64,000 nucleotides of DNA from Acidobacteriota bacterium (GCA_021818955.1 JAKASR010000013.1:1-64000); one strand, 5' to 3'; positions 20,231-29,394 are shown, counted from the stretch's first letter. Program-made: numbers and translations. Notes: generated from the letters alone by a model not told the origin.

Positions 20231-22903
20231 ATGTATGCTGAAAGAAGCGGCACGGCCGCTTTTACTTTAAGGCGCGGATCCGCCGGGGCGGACCGGGGCG
20301 GCCGGGGAACGCATAAAGCAGGGAGAAAAAGCCTGAAACTGAGCATTAAAGGCCCACGCTGGATACGTTTGCTGGCGCATCCGGTCACCAAAACCCTGCT
20401 GGCCCTGCTGATAATCGCGCTGGTGGCGGGCGGCTGGATTTTCATCGATCTTTATAATCACTACTCGCGGCTGATCGACGCAAGACTGAACGGCAGCATT
20501 TTCGCGCATCCCTCAATCCTGTTCGCCGCGCCCGAACAGATCTATACCGGCGAAAAAATCACGCTGGAAGCGATTGCCGAGCACCTGCGCCGGGCCGGCT
20601 ATAACCGCAACTCGGCCTCGCCGGTAGGGATATACAGTTTGCGAGGGAATCAGTTGACGATCCAACCCGGACCGGAGGCGTTCGTCTCGCCCGAGCCGGT
20701 GCAGGTGCAGTTTCAAGGCGGGCAAATCAGCGCGATAAACGACCCCACCACCGGCTTGCAACTGAGCAGCTACGCGCTGGAGCCGGAAGTGCTGACCTCA
20801 CTTTATGACACTCGCGGGGTCAAGCGCCAACTGCTGCACTACCACGACCTGCCGCCGGAACTGGTGGACGCGGTGCTCGCCACCGAAGACCAATATTTTT
20901 TCCAGCATGGCGCGATAGATTACCCGCGGGTGCTGGCCGCCGCCTGGCGCGATTTGCGCAGCGGGCGCAAAGAGCAGGGCGCCAGCACGCTGGCCATGCA
21001 GGTGGCGCGGAACTTTTTCCTGACCCCGAAAAAGCAGTTCCGGCGAAAGCTGGAAGAAATGCTGATCGCTTACGAACTGGAAGATCGGTTCACCAAACAG
21101 CAGATCTTCACGCTCTACGCCAACGAAGTTTACGAGGGCCAGCACGGCACCTATCAGATCCGCGGCTTCGGCGAAGCGGCGCGGGCCTATTTCGGGGTGA
21201 GCGTGCGGCATCTTTCGCTGCCGGAATGCGCCCTGCTGGCGGGGCTGCTGCATGGCCCCAGCCTGGACAATCCCTACCGGCACCCGAAGCGCGCGGTGGC
21301 GCGGCGCAATTTCGTGCTGAAGATGATGCACCGCGACGGGTTTATCAGCCGCGCGCGCGAGCAGGAGGCGGCGGCGCAGCCGCTGAAGCTGGCGCCGCTC
21401 TATCGCGAAAGCGGCGACGCGCCGTATTTTGTGGACATGGTGCAGGACCAGTTGGCGCACACCGTGCCGCGGCGCGAACTGCTGTCGCAAAGCTTCCATA
21501 TTTACACCACGCTCGATCCCGACCTGCAACGCTTCGCGGTGCAGGCGGTGCAGGACGGGCTGCAAGCGGTGAATGCGCGGCTGGCGCAACGGGCGCGGCG
21601 GGAACGGCTGCGGCGGGTACGCACCCGTCATGGCTGGCGCTGGCTGCATCCCAAGCCGGAAGTGGCGCAGGCGGCGCTGATCGCACTCGACCCGCACACC
21701 GGCGATATCCGCGCGCTGGTGGGCGGCAGCAATTACGCCATCAGCCAGTTGAACCATATTCTGGCCAGCCGCCCGACCGGCAGCATCTTCAAGCCCTTTG
21801 TCTATGCGGTGGCGATGAATACCGCCATCGACGGCTCGCCCCAGGTGTTCACGGAGATGTCCACGCTGATGGACCAGCGCACGGTCTTTCCCGGCGGCTA
21901 CAGCCCGACCAACTTCCGCAACGAATACATGGGCCAGGTGACGGTGCGGCAGGCGCTGGAGCATTCGCTGAACAATGCCACCATCTCGCTGGCGATGCAG
22001 GTGGGGCTGGGCAAGATTGCCGCTTTAGCCAAAGCCGCGGGCATCCGCGGCCTGGAAGCCACGCCGGCCATGGCGATTGGCTCCTACGACGCCTCGCCCT
22101 GGGAAATGGCGCAGGCCTATACCCTTTTCGCCAACGCCGGGGTGCTGGTGCAGCCGCGCATGATTTACCAGGTGGAGAACGCGCAACGGCAAGTGATTTT
22201 ACGCAATGGGGTGAAGAGCCAGGCGCTGCTGGATCCGCGCACCGCCTTTCTGGTGGACGATCTGATGGAATCGGTGGTCAACCACGGCACTGGCGCCGGG
22301 TTGCGGGCGATGGGGCTGACACAGCCGATTGCGGGCAAGACGGGCACGTCGCACGATGGCTGGTTTGCGGGCTTTACCAATACGCTGGAATGCGTGGTCT
22401 GGGTAGGGTTGGACGACTATCACAATTTAAATATTCAAGGCGCGCACTCGGCGCTGCCGATCTGGGGCGAGTTCATGAAGCAAGCGCTGGCGCAGCCGGC
22501 GTATAGCAACGTGCAGCCGTTCCAGCCGCCGGCGGGGGTGGTGGCGGCGACGCTCGACAAGGCCAGCCTGCGTCTGGTGACGCCGCTGTGTCCCAGCAGC
22601 GACAGCCGCGTGGATTATTTCATTGCCGGCACCCAGCCGACGCAAGGCTGCGGGGTGAATGCGGTGACCAAGCTGCCCGGCGCCATTGTCAACGGTTTCC
22701 GGGCGCTCTTTGGCCAGCATCCGGCCAAGCCGCCGGCGCCGGCCCCCGCCGCGGCGGCCGCGCCGCCGCCGGCCATGACCAGCCCCAGCACGCAAGCCGC
22801 AATACCCGCCTCCGCGTCCGCCCCGAAAAAGAAGAAGAAAGGTTTTTGGGGCAAAGTCTTCGGCGGCATTTTTGGCGGGGGCAAAAAGAAGCCGCACGAG
22901 TAA
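20231..22903 (+). CDS. mrcB: Class A penicillin-binding protein (PBP1b-like)
   Basis: A bifunctional murein polymerase of about 890 residues. One membrane anchor (LLALLIIALVAGGWIFI) lies near residues 58-74. A UB2H-like domain (about 95-180, LFAAPEQIYTGEKITLEAI) points to PBP1b. The glycosyltransferase GT51 domain has TEDQYFFQHGAIDY near 220 and KEQGASTLAMQVARN. The transpeptidase domain has SIFK (about 518), SLNN (about 579) and KTGTS (about 702). The tail is Ala/Pro-rich with Lys clusters. The first ~16 residues (MYAERSGTAAFTLRRG) are read from the CPIE left end (20247-20277), whose usual stop is lost. AGGAGGG lies 12 bp before this ATG. A later non-ATG start is possible, so the N-terminus is uncertain. 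Confidence 0.92.
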   Translation: MYAERSGTAAFTLRRGSAGADRGGRGTHKAGRKSLKLSIKGPRWIRLLAHPVTKTLLALLIIALVAGGWIFIDLYNHYSRLIDARLNGSIFAHPSILFAAPEQIYTGEKITLEAIAEHLRRAGYNRNSASPVGIYSLRGNQLTIQPGPEAFVSPEPVQVQFQGGQISAINDPTTGLQLSSYALEPEVLTSLYDTRGVKRQLLHYHDLPPELVDAVLATEDQYFFQHGAIDYPRVLAAAWRDLRSGRKEQGASTLAMQVARNFFLTPKKQFRRKLEEMLIAYELEDRFTKQQIFTLYANEVYEGQHGTYQIRGFGEAARAYFGVSVRHLSLPECALLAGLLHGPSLDNPYRHPKRAVARRNFVLKMMHRDGFISRAREQEAAAQPLKLAPLYRESGDAPYFVDMVQDQLAHTVPRRELLSQSFHIYTTLDPDLQRFAVQAVQDGLQAVNARLAQRARRERLRRVRTRHGWRWLHPKPEVAQAALIALDPHTGDIRALVGGSNYAISQLNHILASRPTGSIFKPFVYAVAMNTAIDGSPQVFTEMSTLMDQRTVFPGGYSPTNFRNEYMGQVTVRQALEHSLNNATISLAMQVGLGKIAALAKAAGIRGLEATPAMAIGSYDASPWEMAQAYTLFANAGVLVQPRMIYQVENAQRQVILRNGVKSQALLDPRTAFLVDDLMESVVNHGTGAGLRAMGLTQPIAGKTGTSHDGWFAGFTNTLECVVWVGLDDYHNLNIQGAHSALPIWGEFMKQALAQPAYSNVQPFQPPAGVVAATLDKASLRLVTPLCPSSDSRVDYFIAGTQPTQGCGVNAVTKLPGAIVNGFRALFGQHPAKPPAPAPAAAAAPPPAMTSPSTQAAIPASASAPKKKKKGFWGKVFGGIFGGGKKKPHE
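20247..20277 (+). repeat. CPIE copy 13, left end fused into the PBP reading frame
   Basis: GCGGCACGGCCGCTTTTACT followed by TTAAGGCGCGG. The TTTTAGGCGCTGA form that normally gives a stop in this frame is changed, so the frame stays open into the penicillin-binding protein. Confidence 0.75.
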
Positions 22904-22938
22904 GCCGAGCCGCGGCTCACGGTCCGCGGTCCGCCAGC

Positions 22939-23538
22939 TCAACGGCGCTCAAGGGGCGGGGCGGCGAAGATGCCGGAAAAAAACAGGGCGGTATATTGCC
23001 GGATCAGTTCCTCTTCCTGAATGCGGCCTTCGGGCCGGTACCACTGATAGATCCAGTTGATCATGCCGAGCAAGGCAAAAGCGGCGACGCGCGGATCGAC
23101 CGCCGGCGCGGGGGCGGGCAGATGCCGTTTCTGCACCTCGGCAATCAGGGCTTCCAGATAGACGATATAGGCTTTTTTGCGGGCATTGATGCGCTTGCCA
23201 GGCTCGGCGGGCAGGGCGCGATTTTCATGCAGGATGACGGTGATTTCGCGATCGCGGCCGCGCAGCACCAGTTGAATGTGCAGGCGGATGCAAGCGCGCA
23301 GGCGCTCTTCGGGGTCGGCAATCTGGCGCACCACGCGCAGCACGCGCTCCTCGAAAATATCCATCCCGTAGCTCATGATCTGGTACAGGATCTCGTCCTT
23401 GCTCTCGAAGTGGTGATAGAGCGCGGCCTTACTGAGATCGAGGGCGGAGGCGACATCCTGCATCGAAGTGGCGTCGTAGCCGCGTTCCTGAAAGAGGCGG
23501 GCGGCCGTGCGCAGGATATCGCGGCGGGAATCGGTCAT
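22939..23538 (-). CDS. TetR-family transcriptional regulator
   Basis: 199 residues from the start MTDSRRDILRTAARLF at 23538 (an upstream in-frame start at 23601 would add 21 residues without similarity). The helix-turn-helix is at about 25-47 (TSMQDVASALDLSKAALYHHFESKDEIL). The C-terminal ligand domain, with ILHENRALPAEPGKRINARKKAY, is similar to regulators of fatty-acid or acyl-CoA metabolism such as KstR2/FadR-like proteins. The target is unknown; the neighbouring genes do not suggest one. It converges on the penicillin-binding protein gene. Confidence 0.88.
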   Translation of the reverse strand: MTDSRRDILRTAARLFQERGYDATSMQDVASALDLSKAALYHHFESKDEILYQIMSYGMDIFEERVLRVVRQIADPEERLRACIRLHIQLVLRGRDREITVILHENRALPAEPGKRINARKKAYIVYLEALIAEVQKRHLPAPAPAVDPRVAAFALLGMINWIYQWYRPEGRIQEEELIRQYTALFFSGIFAAPPLERR

Positions 23539-23636
23539 GGGAGTGCGCACGGCGGCAGAATAGCAAGCCGCGGCGCGGCTGGCAAATAGCGCCCGGCGCA
23601 CTTCCCTTCCAGGCGCCCTCGCATAGCGCCGCGCTG

Positions 23637-23826
23637 GCGGCTCGGCCGCTTTTATTTTTAGGCGCTGACGCGCGCTCCATTCCGGCGGAATGGCTGACGT
23701 GATGCCGTTCAGCGGCCGCGGGGCCTAAAAGCCACCTCGCGCGCACCCGGCCGGCGAGCATGACACGAGGCACTTTGCGCGAAATTGACTGAGACATGCA
23801 CAGCTGCCCGGCGCGGCCGTTAACGC
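23637..23826 (+). repeat. CPIE copy 14, diverged
   Basis: Left end GCGGCTCGGCCGCTTTTATT, a TTCCGGCGGAATGG remnant, GGGGCCTAAAAGCCACC, a palindrome remnant (CACTTTGCGCGAAATTG) and the right end GCGCGGCCGTTAACGCC. It separates the divergent TetR and Rieske genes. Confidence 0.75.
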
Positions 23827-23877
23827 CTGCTGCCATCCACCAGCCGTGATTGCGGTCACGAGGCGGCGGAAATTTTT

Positions 23878-23941
23878 TGCGTACAGTCACGGTTAAACTC
23901 CAGCCCGATCACTGTCCTATCCGGCGGCTGTGCGTACAGTC
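23878..23941. promoter_or_regulatory. Direct repeat TGCGTACAGTC upstream of the Rieske gene
   Basis: Two identical 11-bp copies at 23878-23888 and 23931-23941, 53 bp apart start to start (about five helical turns), followed by AC-rich sequence. They could be paired binding sites for a regulator of the Rieske/cytochrome unit. No known regulator motif was recognised. Confidence 0.3.
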
Positions 23942-24074
23942 GTAACTGACAGCGATTGCCGGAGACGCGAACATAGTCGCGATCACCCCGGCAATGCGCC
24001 ACACGGTTTCCCGGCGGGAGGCGCGCGGCGGCCGAGTCCTCCCGCCACGGCCTTCCGCCGGGAGCAGAAAGCGA

Positions 24075-24770
24075 ATGCAGCGCATGTCCGCAACGAATGA
24101 CTCTTCCGCCCTCTCCTCCTCCCCCGCCGCCGCGCCCGCGGGCGCCATCAGCCGGCGCCGCGCCGCCTGGCTGCTGGGCCTCGGCTCCGGCGTGGCGGCC
24201 GGGCTGATGGGATTTCCCCTGGTCCGGTTCTTTCTGTATCCCCTGACCGCGCAGGCGGCGACGAAGCGGCGGCGGCTGGCGTATCTGGCCGCCTCGCCGG
24301 AGCCGCTGCAACAGGTCTGGTGGCGGCTGCGCCGTCCGTGGAGCGGGCCAGCCGGGGCGACGGCCGCGGCCTCTGCGCCGGCCTCCGCCGTTTGGACCGA
24401 TCTCGGCCCGGCGGCGCCGTTGCGCGCGCTGACCGCGCCCAAGAAGCTGGTGATCGCGCTCGAAACCAGCGACGGCTGGCAGACGCGCGTCAGCCATCAG
24501 GCGGTCTATATCACGCACAATCCGCGCGGCGGGTTGCGCGTGCTCTCCGCCGTCTGCCCGCATCTGGGCTGCGCGGTGGCCTGGGAGGCCGCCAAGGATG
24601 ATTTCCACTGCCCCTGCCACAACAGCGTGTTTTCGGCCGATGGCGCTTACGAATCCGGACCGGCGCCGCGAGGCATGGATGCGCTGCCGATCCGCATCGT
24701 CGCCGGAAGATTGCAGGTGCGCTACCAGTACTACCGCAACCTCTTGCCGAGGAAAGTAAGGTTGAGTTAA
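24075..24770 (+). CDS. Rieske iron-sulfur protein of a cytochrome bc complex
   Basis: 231 residues (start could also be ATG 24084). A twin-arginine-like segment (SRRRAAWLLGLGSGVAAGLMGFPLVRFF) anchors it in the membrane. The [2Fe-2S] site is complete: CPHLGC (Cys161, His163, Cys166) and CPCHNS (Cys179, Cys181, His182). Cys161/His163 and Cys179/His182 bind the cluster, while Cys166 and Cys181 should form the disulfide. It transfers electrons from quinol to cytochrome c. The cytochrome b gene starts 4 bp after its stop, so the two form one operon. Confidence 0.92.
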   Translation: MQRMSATNDSSALSSSPAAAPAGAISRRRAAWLLGLGSGVAAGLMGFPLVRFFLYPLTAQAATKRRRLAYLAASPEPLQQVWWRLRRPWSGPAGATAAASAPASAVWTDLGPAAPLRALTAPKKLVIALETSDGWQTRVSHQAVYITHNPRGGLRVLSAVCPHLGCAVAWEAAKDDFHCPCHNSVFSADGAYESGPAPRGMDALPIRIVAGRLQVRYQYYRNLLPRKVRLS

Positions 24771-24774
24771 GCCG

Positions 24775-26289
24775 ATGAAGCAAACGCCCTCTTCACGTTC
24801 CATGGCGCAGCCGCTGACGGCGCCGCCGGCCGCCGCCAGCCCGGCCGCCGCGCCCGCCGATTGGCTGGACGAGCGCACCGGCTGGCGCGGCCTGCTGCGG
24901 CAGGCGCTGGAAGAACGCATTCCCGGCGGCGCGCGCTGGGCCTACGTGTTCGGGTCGGGACTGCTATTTCTTCTGCTTTCGCAGATCGTGACCGGCGTCT
25001 TTTTGACCTTTTATTACGTGCCTTCGGCCGACCACGCGCATACGACCGTGGCCTACATCACCAAGGTAGTCGCGGACGGGGCTTTTCTGCGCAGCCTGCA
25101 TGCCTGGGGCGCCAGCCTGATGGTGATCCTGATTGTGCTGCACGTGGCGCAGATCATGCTGTATGGGGCGTACAAAGGCAAGCGCGAATTGCTCTGGCTT
25201 TCCGGCGGCGGGCTGATGGCGCTGGTGCTGGGCATGGCGTTCACCGGATACCTGCTGCCCTGGGACGAGCGCGCCTACTTTGCCACCGCCGTGGGCACCA
25301 ACGCCATCAGCGAGGTGCCCGGCATCGGCAACACGCTCAAATTATTGTTGCGCGCCGGACCGGGCATGGGCACGCTGACCCTGTCACGCTTTTTTTCGCT
25401 GCACGTGTTCATCATTCCCGCCGGACTATTGCTGTTCGTGCTCTTGCATCTGCTGCTGTTCCGCAAGGCGGGACCGGCGGGACCGCCGAGCGCCGATCCG
25501 GTTCGCCCCGCGGCAAAGACGGAGAAGTTTTATCCCCGGCAAGTGCTGATGGATGCCGGGTTCGCGCTGCTGCTGATCGCCACGCTCACGCTGCTGGCGA
25601 CGCTGCTGCCGGCGACGCTCGGCCCGCGCGCCAATCCCGCCGACACCCGGTTCATACCGCGTCCGGAGTGGTATTACCGCCCGCTGTTTCAGTGGCTGAA
25701 GTATTGGGAAGGCTCGCGCGTCATCATTGGCTTGCTGGTCATACCGGGCGGGCTGGCGCTGCTGTTTTTAGGGCTGCCGTTTTTCGATCGCCGCGCCGAG
25801 CGCCGGCCCTGGCGGCGTCCGTTCGCGGTGGGGATCTTTTTGGCGGTGCTGGGGGGACTGGTGAAGCTGGGCGTGACCAGCTACCGCGCCGATGCGCGCA
25901 ATCCGGTGGTGGCGGCGCAACTGGCGCGCCAGGCGCAGCAGGAACGCGCCTATATGCGCCAGCCGTTTGCGCCCAGCACCAGCGGCGGCGCGCCGCAGCC
26001 CGCGCCGGCGGCCGCGGCCGCCGCGCTGAACCCGAAGCAGGCGGCGGCGATAGCCGACGGCAAGAAGATTTATGCCGCGCAGGGCTGCATCGCCTGCCAT
26101 GGCGACGCGGGCAGCGGCACCGCCATGGCGCCCAAGCTGGCCGGCATTCACGCCAAGCTCTCGCCGGCCCAGCTCAGCGCCCTGATCAGCCAGCCCACGC
26201 CGGCGATGAGCGCCAAGGGCATGCCGCCGCATTTCAATTTAAATACGGCGGAGCTGAAACACCTGGTGGCGTACGTCGAAAGCTTATAG
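24775..26289 (+). CDS. Cytochrome b/b6 fused to a cytochrome c domain
   Basis: 504 residues. The N-terminal cytochrome b part has heme ligand pairs His109/His123 and His210/His225. The 14-residue gap in the second pair is typical of b6 rather than mitochondrial cytochrome b. The PEWYYRPLFQWLKYW segment is the PEWY quinol-site motif of subunit IV. Further membrane segments reach about residue 370. After an Ala/Pro linker, residues 430-504 form a c-type cytochrome with CIACH (Cys438, Cys441, His442) and a Met ligand region (AMSAKGMPPHF). Cytochrome b, subunit IV and a cytochrome c are thus one polypeptide. With the Rieske protein it makes a compact quinol:acceptor oxidoreductase. Confidence 0.92.
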   Translation: MKQTPSSRSMAQPLTAPPAAASPAAAPADWLDERTGWRGLLRQALEERIPGGARWAYVFGSGLLFLLLSQIVTGVFLTFYYVPSADHAHTTVAYITKVVADGAFLRSLHAWGASLMVILIVLHVAQIMLYGAYKGKRELLWLSGGGLMALVLGMAFTGYLLPWDERAYFATAVGTNAISEVPGIGNTLKLLLRAGPGMGTLTLSRFFSLHVFIIPAGLLLFVLLHLLLFRKAGPAGPPSADPVRPAAKTEKFYPRQVLMDAGFALLLIATLTLLATLLPATLGPRANPADTRFIPRPEWYYRPLFQWLKYWEGSRVIIGLLVIPGGLALLFLGLPFFDRRAERRPWRRPFAVGIFLAVLGGLVKLGVTSYRADARNPVVAAQLARQAQQERAYMRQPFAPSTSGGAPQPAPAAAAAALNPKQAAAIADGKKIYAAQGCIACHGDAGSGTAMAPKLAGIHAKLSPAQLSALISQPTPAMSAKGMPPHFNLNTAELKHLVAYVESL

Positions 26290-26349
26290 GCGAAGCCGGC
26301 CCTTCCCGGCTCTTCCCGGCGGGGAGCCTGCATCGCGGAATTGCATGAG

Positions 26350-26537
26350 GCGGCACGGCTGCTTTTACTTTTAGGCGCTGACGCTTTCGCTAGGATCCGG
26401 CCGAAACCGGACGCAGGGCGAATACGCATGGCGGCCGAAAGTTTATTGTCGTTCATAGGCGCGGATCCTAATAGGAACCCCGCGCTTCGACCTGCGATCT
26501 CGGACGAAAACTACTGTCCGACTCGGCCGTTAACGCT
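26350..26537 (+). repeat. CPIE copy 15, short form
   Basis: Same type as copies 1, 17 and 22: AGGATCCGGCCGAAACCGGAC stem region, GAAAGTTTATTGTCGTTCAT, GGCGCGGATCC and CCCCGCGC, ATCTCGGACGAAAACTACTG and the canonical right end, with no CAATTTC palindromes. Confidence 0.9.
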
Positions 26538-26581
26538 TATCGCCTGCTGCAAATGAAACCAGGCAGCATACAATATTCAGC

Positions 26582-27892
26582 ATGGCTTCGAATGTTTCCC
26601 GCCGCCGCTTGCTGGCCACCGGGCTGCGCGCCGCCTCCGGACTGGCGATTCTCTCCCGCCTGAACCGCGTCTATGCCGCCGCCGCGCCGGAAGAGCTGGC
26701 GCAGGAAGAGGCGTTCTGGAAGCAGATCCGCCTGGCCTACGACCGCGCGCCGGGAATCTTGAACTTCAACAACGGCGGCGTGGCGCCGGCGCCCAATTCC
26801 GTGCTGGACGAGCAGATACGGCTGACGCGCCAGTCGAACCGCGCCCCCTCGTACGAATTGTGGACCGTGCTCGAACCGCAACTGGAGGCGGTGCGCAAGC
26901 GGATGGCCGCCACCTGGGCGGTGGACGCCGAAGAGATCGCCATTACCCGCAACGCCACCGAATCGCTGGAAACGGCCGAGCTGGGACTGAACCTGAAGCC
27001 CGGCGACGAGGTGCTGATCACGAACCAGGATTATCCGCGCATGATCAACACCTGGCTGCAGCGCCAGCGGCGCGAGGGCATCGTGGTCAAGCAACTTTCG
27101 CTGAAGGTGCCGGTGCAGCGGGCGGCGGACGTGGTGGAGACCTACCGCCGCGCCATCACCCCGCGCACCCGGGTGCTGCATTGCTGCCACGTCATCAACC
27201 TGACGGGAGAAATTCTGCCGGTAGCGCAACTGTGCGCGCTGGCGCGGCAGCACCGGTTGCTGAGCATTGTCGACGGCGCGCACGCGATCGCGCACTTTCC
27301 CTTCACGCTGGCCGAGCTGGGCTGCGACTACTATGGCGCCAGCCTGCACAAATGGCTTTCGGCGCCCATCGGCACCGGCGTGCTCTATGTGCGCCGGCCG
27401 CTGATCGAACATACCTGGCCGCTGTTCGGGGAGTGGCCGGGAGAGGATAAAAACATCCGCAAATTCGAGGAAATCGGCACGCATCCGGCGGCGCCGCACA
27501 ATGCCATTCTCGAGGCGCTCGATTTCTACGACGCGCTCGGGCACGAACGCAAGGCCGCGCGGTTGCAAGCCTTGAAAATGCGCTGGGCCGACCGCCTGCT
27601 GCGGCAACCCGGGGCGCGGCTGCTGGCGCAATCCTGCCGCGAGCATTCCTGCGGGGTCGCCACCATCGATTTTCCCGGCGTGGACCCGAACTGGATGCAG
27701 ACCCAGCTTTGGAAGCAATACAAAATCCTGGTGCAGGAGATCACGCACCCGGAATTTCGCGGCACGCGCGTCACCCCGAACGTGTACAACAGTTTTGATG
27801 AAGTGGACCGCTTCTCCGCGGCGATGGAGCAACTGCTCGCTCAATGGCGGCAGCAACACGCTCCCGCGCCCGCCGGCACGCATTCCAACTGA
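26582..27892 (+). CDS. Tat-exported class V aminotransferase-like protein
   Basis: 436 residues. A twin-arginine signal (SRRRLLATGLRAASGLAIL) leads into a fold type I PLP enzyme similar to isopenicillin-N epimerase and cysteine desulfurase-like proteins. ITRNATESLE binds the cofactor phosphate, SIVDGAHAIAHFP carries the PLP aspartate, and YYGASLHKWLSAP carries the Schiff-base lysine at about residue 257. The reaction is unknown; exported members of this family are frequent in Acidobacteria and Planctomycetes. A terminator follows about 45 bp after the stop. Confidence 0.87.
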   Translation: MASNVSRRRLLATGLRAASGLAILSRLNRVYAAAAPEELAQEEAFWKQIRLAYDRAPGILNFNNGGVAPAPNSVLDEQIRLTRQSNRAPSYELWTVLEPQLEAVRKRMAATWAVDAEEIAITRNATESLETAELGLNLKPGDEVLITNQDYPRMINTWLQRQRREGIVVKQLSLKVPVQRAADVVETYRRAITPRTRVLHCCHVINLTGEILPVAQLCALARQHRLLSIVDGAHAIAHFPFTLAELGCDYYGASLHKWLSAPIGTGVLYVRRPLIEHTWPLFGEWPGEDKNIRKFEEIGTHPAAPHNAILEALDFYDALGHERKAARLQALKMRWADRLLRQPGARLLAQSCREHSCGVATIDFPGVDPNWMQTQLWKQYKILVQEITHPEFRGTRVTPNVYNSFDEVDRFSAAMEQLLAQWRQQHAPAPAGTHSN

Positions 27893-27938
27893 GAAACCAG
27901 CCGCGTCTATAACCGGCACTAAGCTGAATTTAAGTTTC

Positions 27939-27975
27939 ATGCCGGCTAAAGCCGCGCCGGCATTCATTTTATTTT
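27939..27975 (+). terminator. Terminator after the aminotransferase gene
   Basis: Stem ATGCCGGC/GCCGGCAT with a 9-base loop, followed by the T-rich run TCATTTTATTTT. Confidence 0.75.
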
Positions 27976-28138
27976 AAGTCTGAATGTTTCATTCTTTCCC
28001 GTAACTGGAAAGAATTGCTCAGGCGGGGGCGGGCGCCGCAAACGTAAATGCAACCTTTCACGGGGAGTTTGCAGGATGGGCCAACGATTGCAGGTGTAAC
28101 GCTGTTCGGCTCAGGAGCACGGGCTCCGAGGAGGCGAT

Positions 28139-29371
28139 ATGAAAAGCAAGCATTACCGCTGGCTGGCCGTGCTGATGTTGCTGATGGCTCCGCTGGCGCT
28201 GAGCCTCAGCCTGCCGGCGCAAGTCTCGATTGGCATCGGCATCCAAATCGGTCCGCCGCCGCTGCCGATGTATGTGCAACCGCCGTGTCCCGGACCGAAT
28301 TTGATCTGGGTCCCGGGGTATTGGGCCTGGGGGCCGTATGGATATTACTGGGTGCCGGGGGCGTGGATGATGGCGCCGGAACCGGGGCTGCTGTGGACGC
28401 CGGGCTGGTGGGGCCGCAGGGATGACGACGACTACTACTGGCATGCCGGTTATTGGGGTCCCCGCGTCGGCTTTTATGGCGGCATAGATTATGGCTACGG
28501 TTATTTCGGATACGGGTATGTCGGCGGTTACTGGGATCACGACCGCTTCTTTTACAACCGGGCGGTGAATCGCCTCGACGACCGGGAAATCCACGACGTT
28601 TATTACCGGCGAGTGGACCGGCGCGAGTTCAACCAGCGGCGCATCAGCTTTAACGGCCCGGGGGGCATCATGGCGCGTCCTACGCGGGGGCAGATGCGGG
28701 CGGAGCAACACCGGCGCTTTGGCGCCACCCCGGAACAGGCGCGGCAAGTGCGGCTGGCCGGCCAGGCGCGCGCGCAGCGCGTCAGCTTCAATCATGGCCA
28801 TCCGCCGGTGGCCGCAATGAGCCGGCCGGGGCCAATCCGCGGCTTTTCCGGACCCGCCGCGCAACGGAGGTGGGGACGATTCTCGCCGCAGGGTGCGGGC
28901 GCGCGTCCAGGCAGGCCGGCGCGCGGCCAGATGCCGGCGCGCGGAAATTCCTGGCGCTCGTTTCAAAACGCCCGCCCCGGGCACGCTCCCGCCCGCGGAC
29001 AAGCCCACCGCGGCTGGGGCAACCGCCCGGCCTATGGCGCCCCAGCCGGCCACGGGCGATTCACGCGCGGGCAGCCGCGCAGTTCCGGTTCGCGCCGCTA
29101 CGCCCGGCCACGCGCGCCCAGCCATAGCGGGGGCTTCGGGCGGCAGAACGGACAGTTCGGAAGCCGGCAGGTCAACCGCTATCCCGCGCAGCGCGGCTAT
29201 GCCCGGCCTCAGCGCGGCTACGCCCGGCCCCAGCGCGGTTACGCCCGGCCCCAGCGCGGTTACGCCCGGCCGCAGCGCGGCTACGCCCGGCCGCAGCGCG
29301 GCTACGCCCGGCCGGCATATCGCGGAGGACGCGCGCGCGGGGGGAACTGGCATCCGCATGGCCGGCATTAA
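28139..29371 (+). CDS. YXWGXW-repeat exported protein with RGYARPQ tail
   Basis: 410 residues with an N-terminal signal peptide (cut near LSLPAQ, about residue 28). Residues 55-140 hold aromatic Gly/Trp/Tyr repeats (PGYWAWGPYGYYWVPGAW, TPGWWG, HAGYWGP), the YXWGXW pattern common in Acidobacteria. The second half is Arg/Gly/Pro-rich and basic. The C-terminus contains six tandem RGYARPQ units encoded by 21-bp DNA repeats (about 29190-29315), then RGGRARGGNWHPHGRH. AGGAGG precedes the ATG. It may be a cell-surface or RNA/polyanion-binding protein; this is inference. It is monocistronic, with a strong terminator. Confidence 0.82.
   Translation: MKSKHYRWLAVLMLLMAPLALSLSLPAQVSIGIGIQIGPPPLPMYVQPPCPGPNLIWVPGYWAWGPYGYYWVPGAWMMAPEPGLLWTPGWWGRRDDDDYYWHAGYWGPRVGFYGGIDYGYGYFGYGYVGGYWDHDRFFYNRAVNRLDDREIHDVYYRRVDRREFNQRRISFNGPGGIMARPTRGQMRAEQHRRFGATPEQARQVRLAGQARAQRVSFNHGHPPVAAMSRPGPIRGFSGPAAQRRWGRFSPQGAGARPGRPARGQMPARGNSWRSFQNARPGHAPARGQAHRGWGNRPAYGAPAGHGRFTRGQPRSSGSRRYARPRAPSHSGGFGRQNGQFGSRQVNRYPAQRGYARPQRGYARPQRGYARPQRGYARPQRGYARPQRGYARPAYRGGRARGGNWHPHGRH
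29190..29315 (+). repeat. 21-bp coding tandem repeats (RGYARPQ)
   Basis: Six near-identical 21-bp units differing mainly at third codon positions (CGCGGYTAYGCCCGGCC). The in-frame length means that copy-number changes would keep the reading frame. Confidence 0.9.
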
Positions 29372-29394
29372 ACCTTCGCCAATTTCAATCGAGG

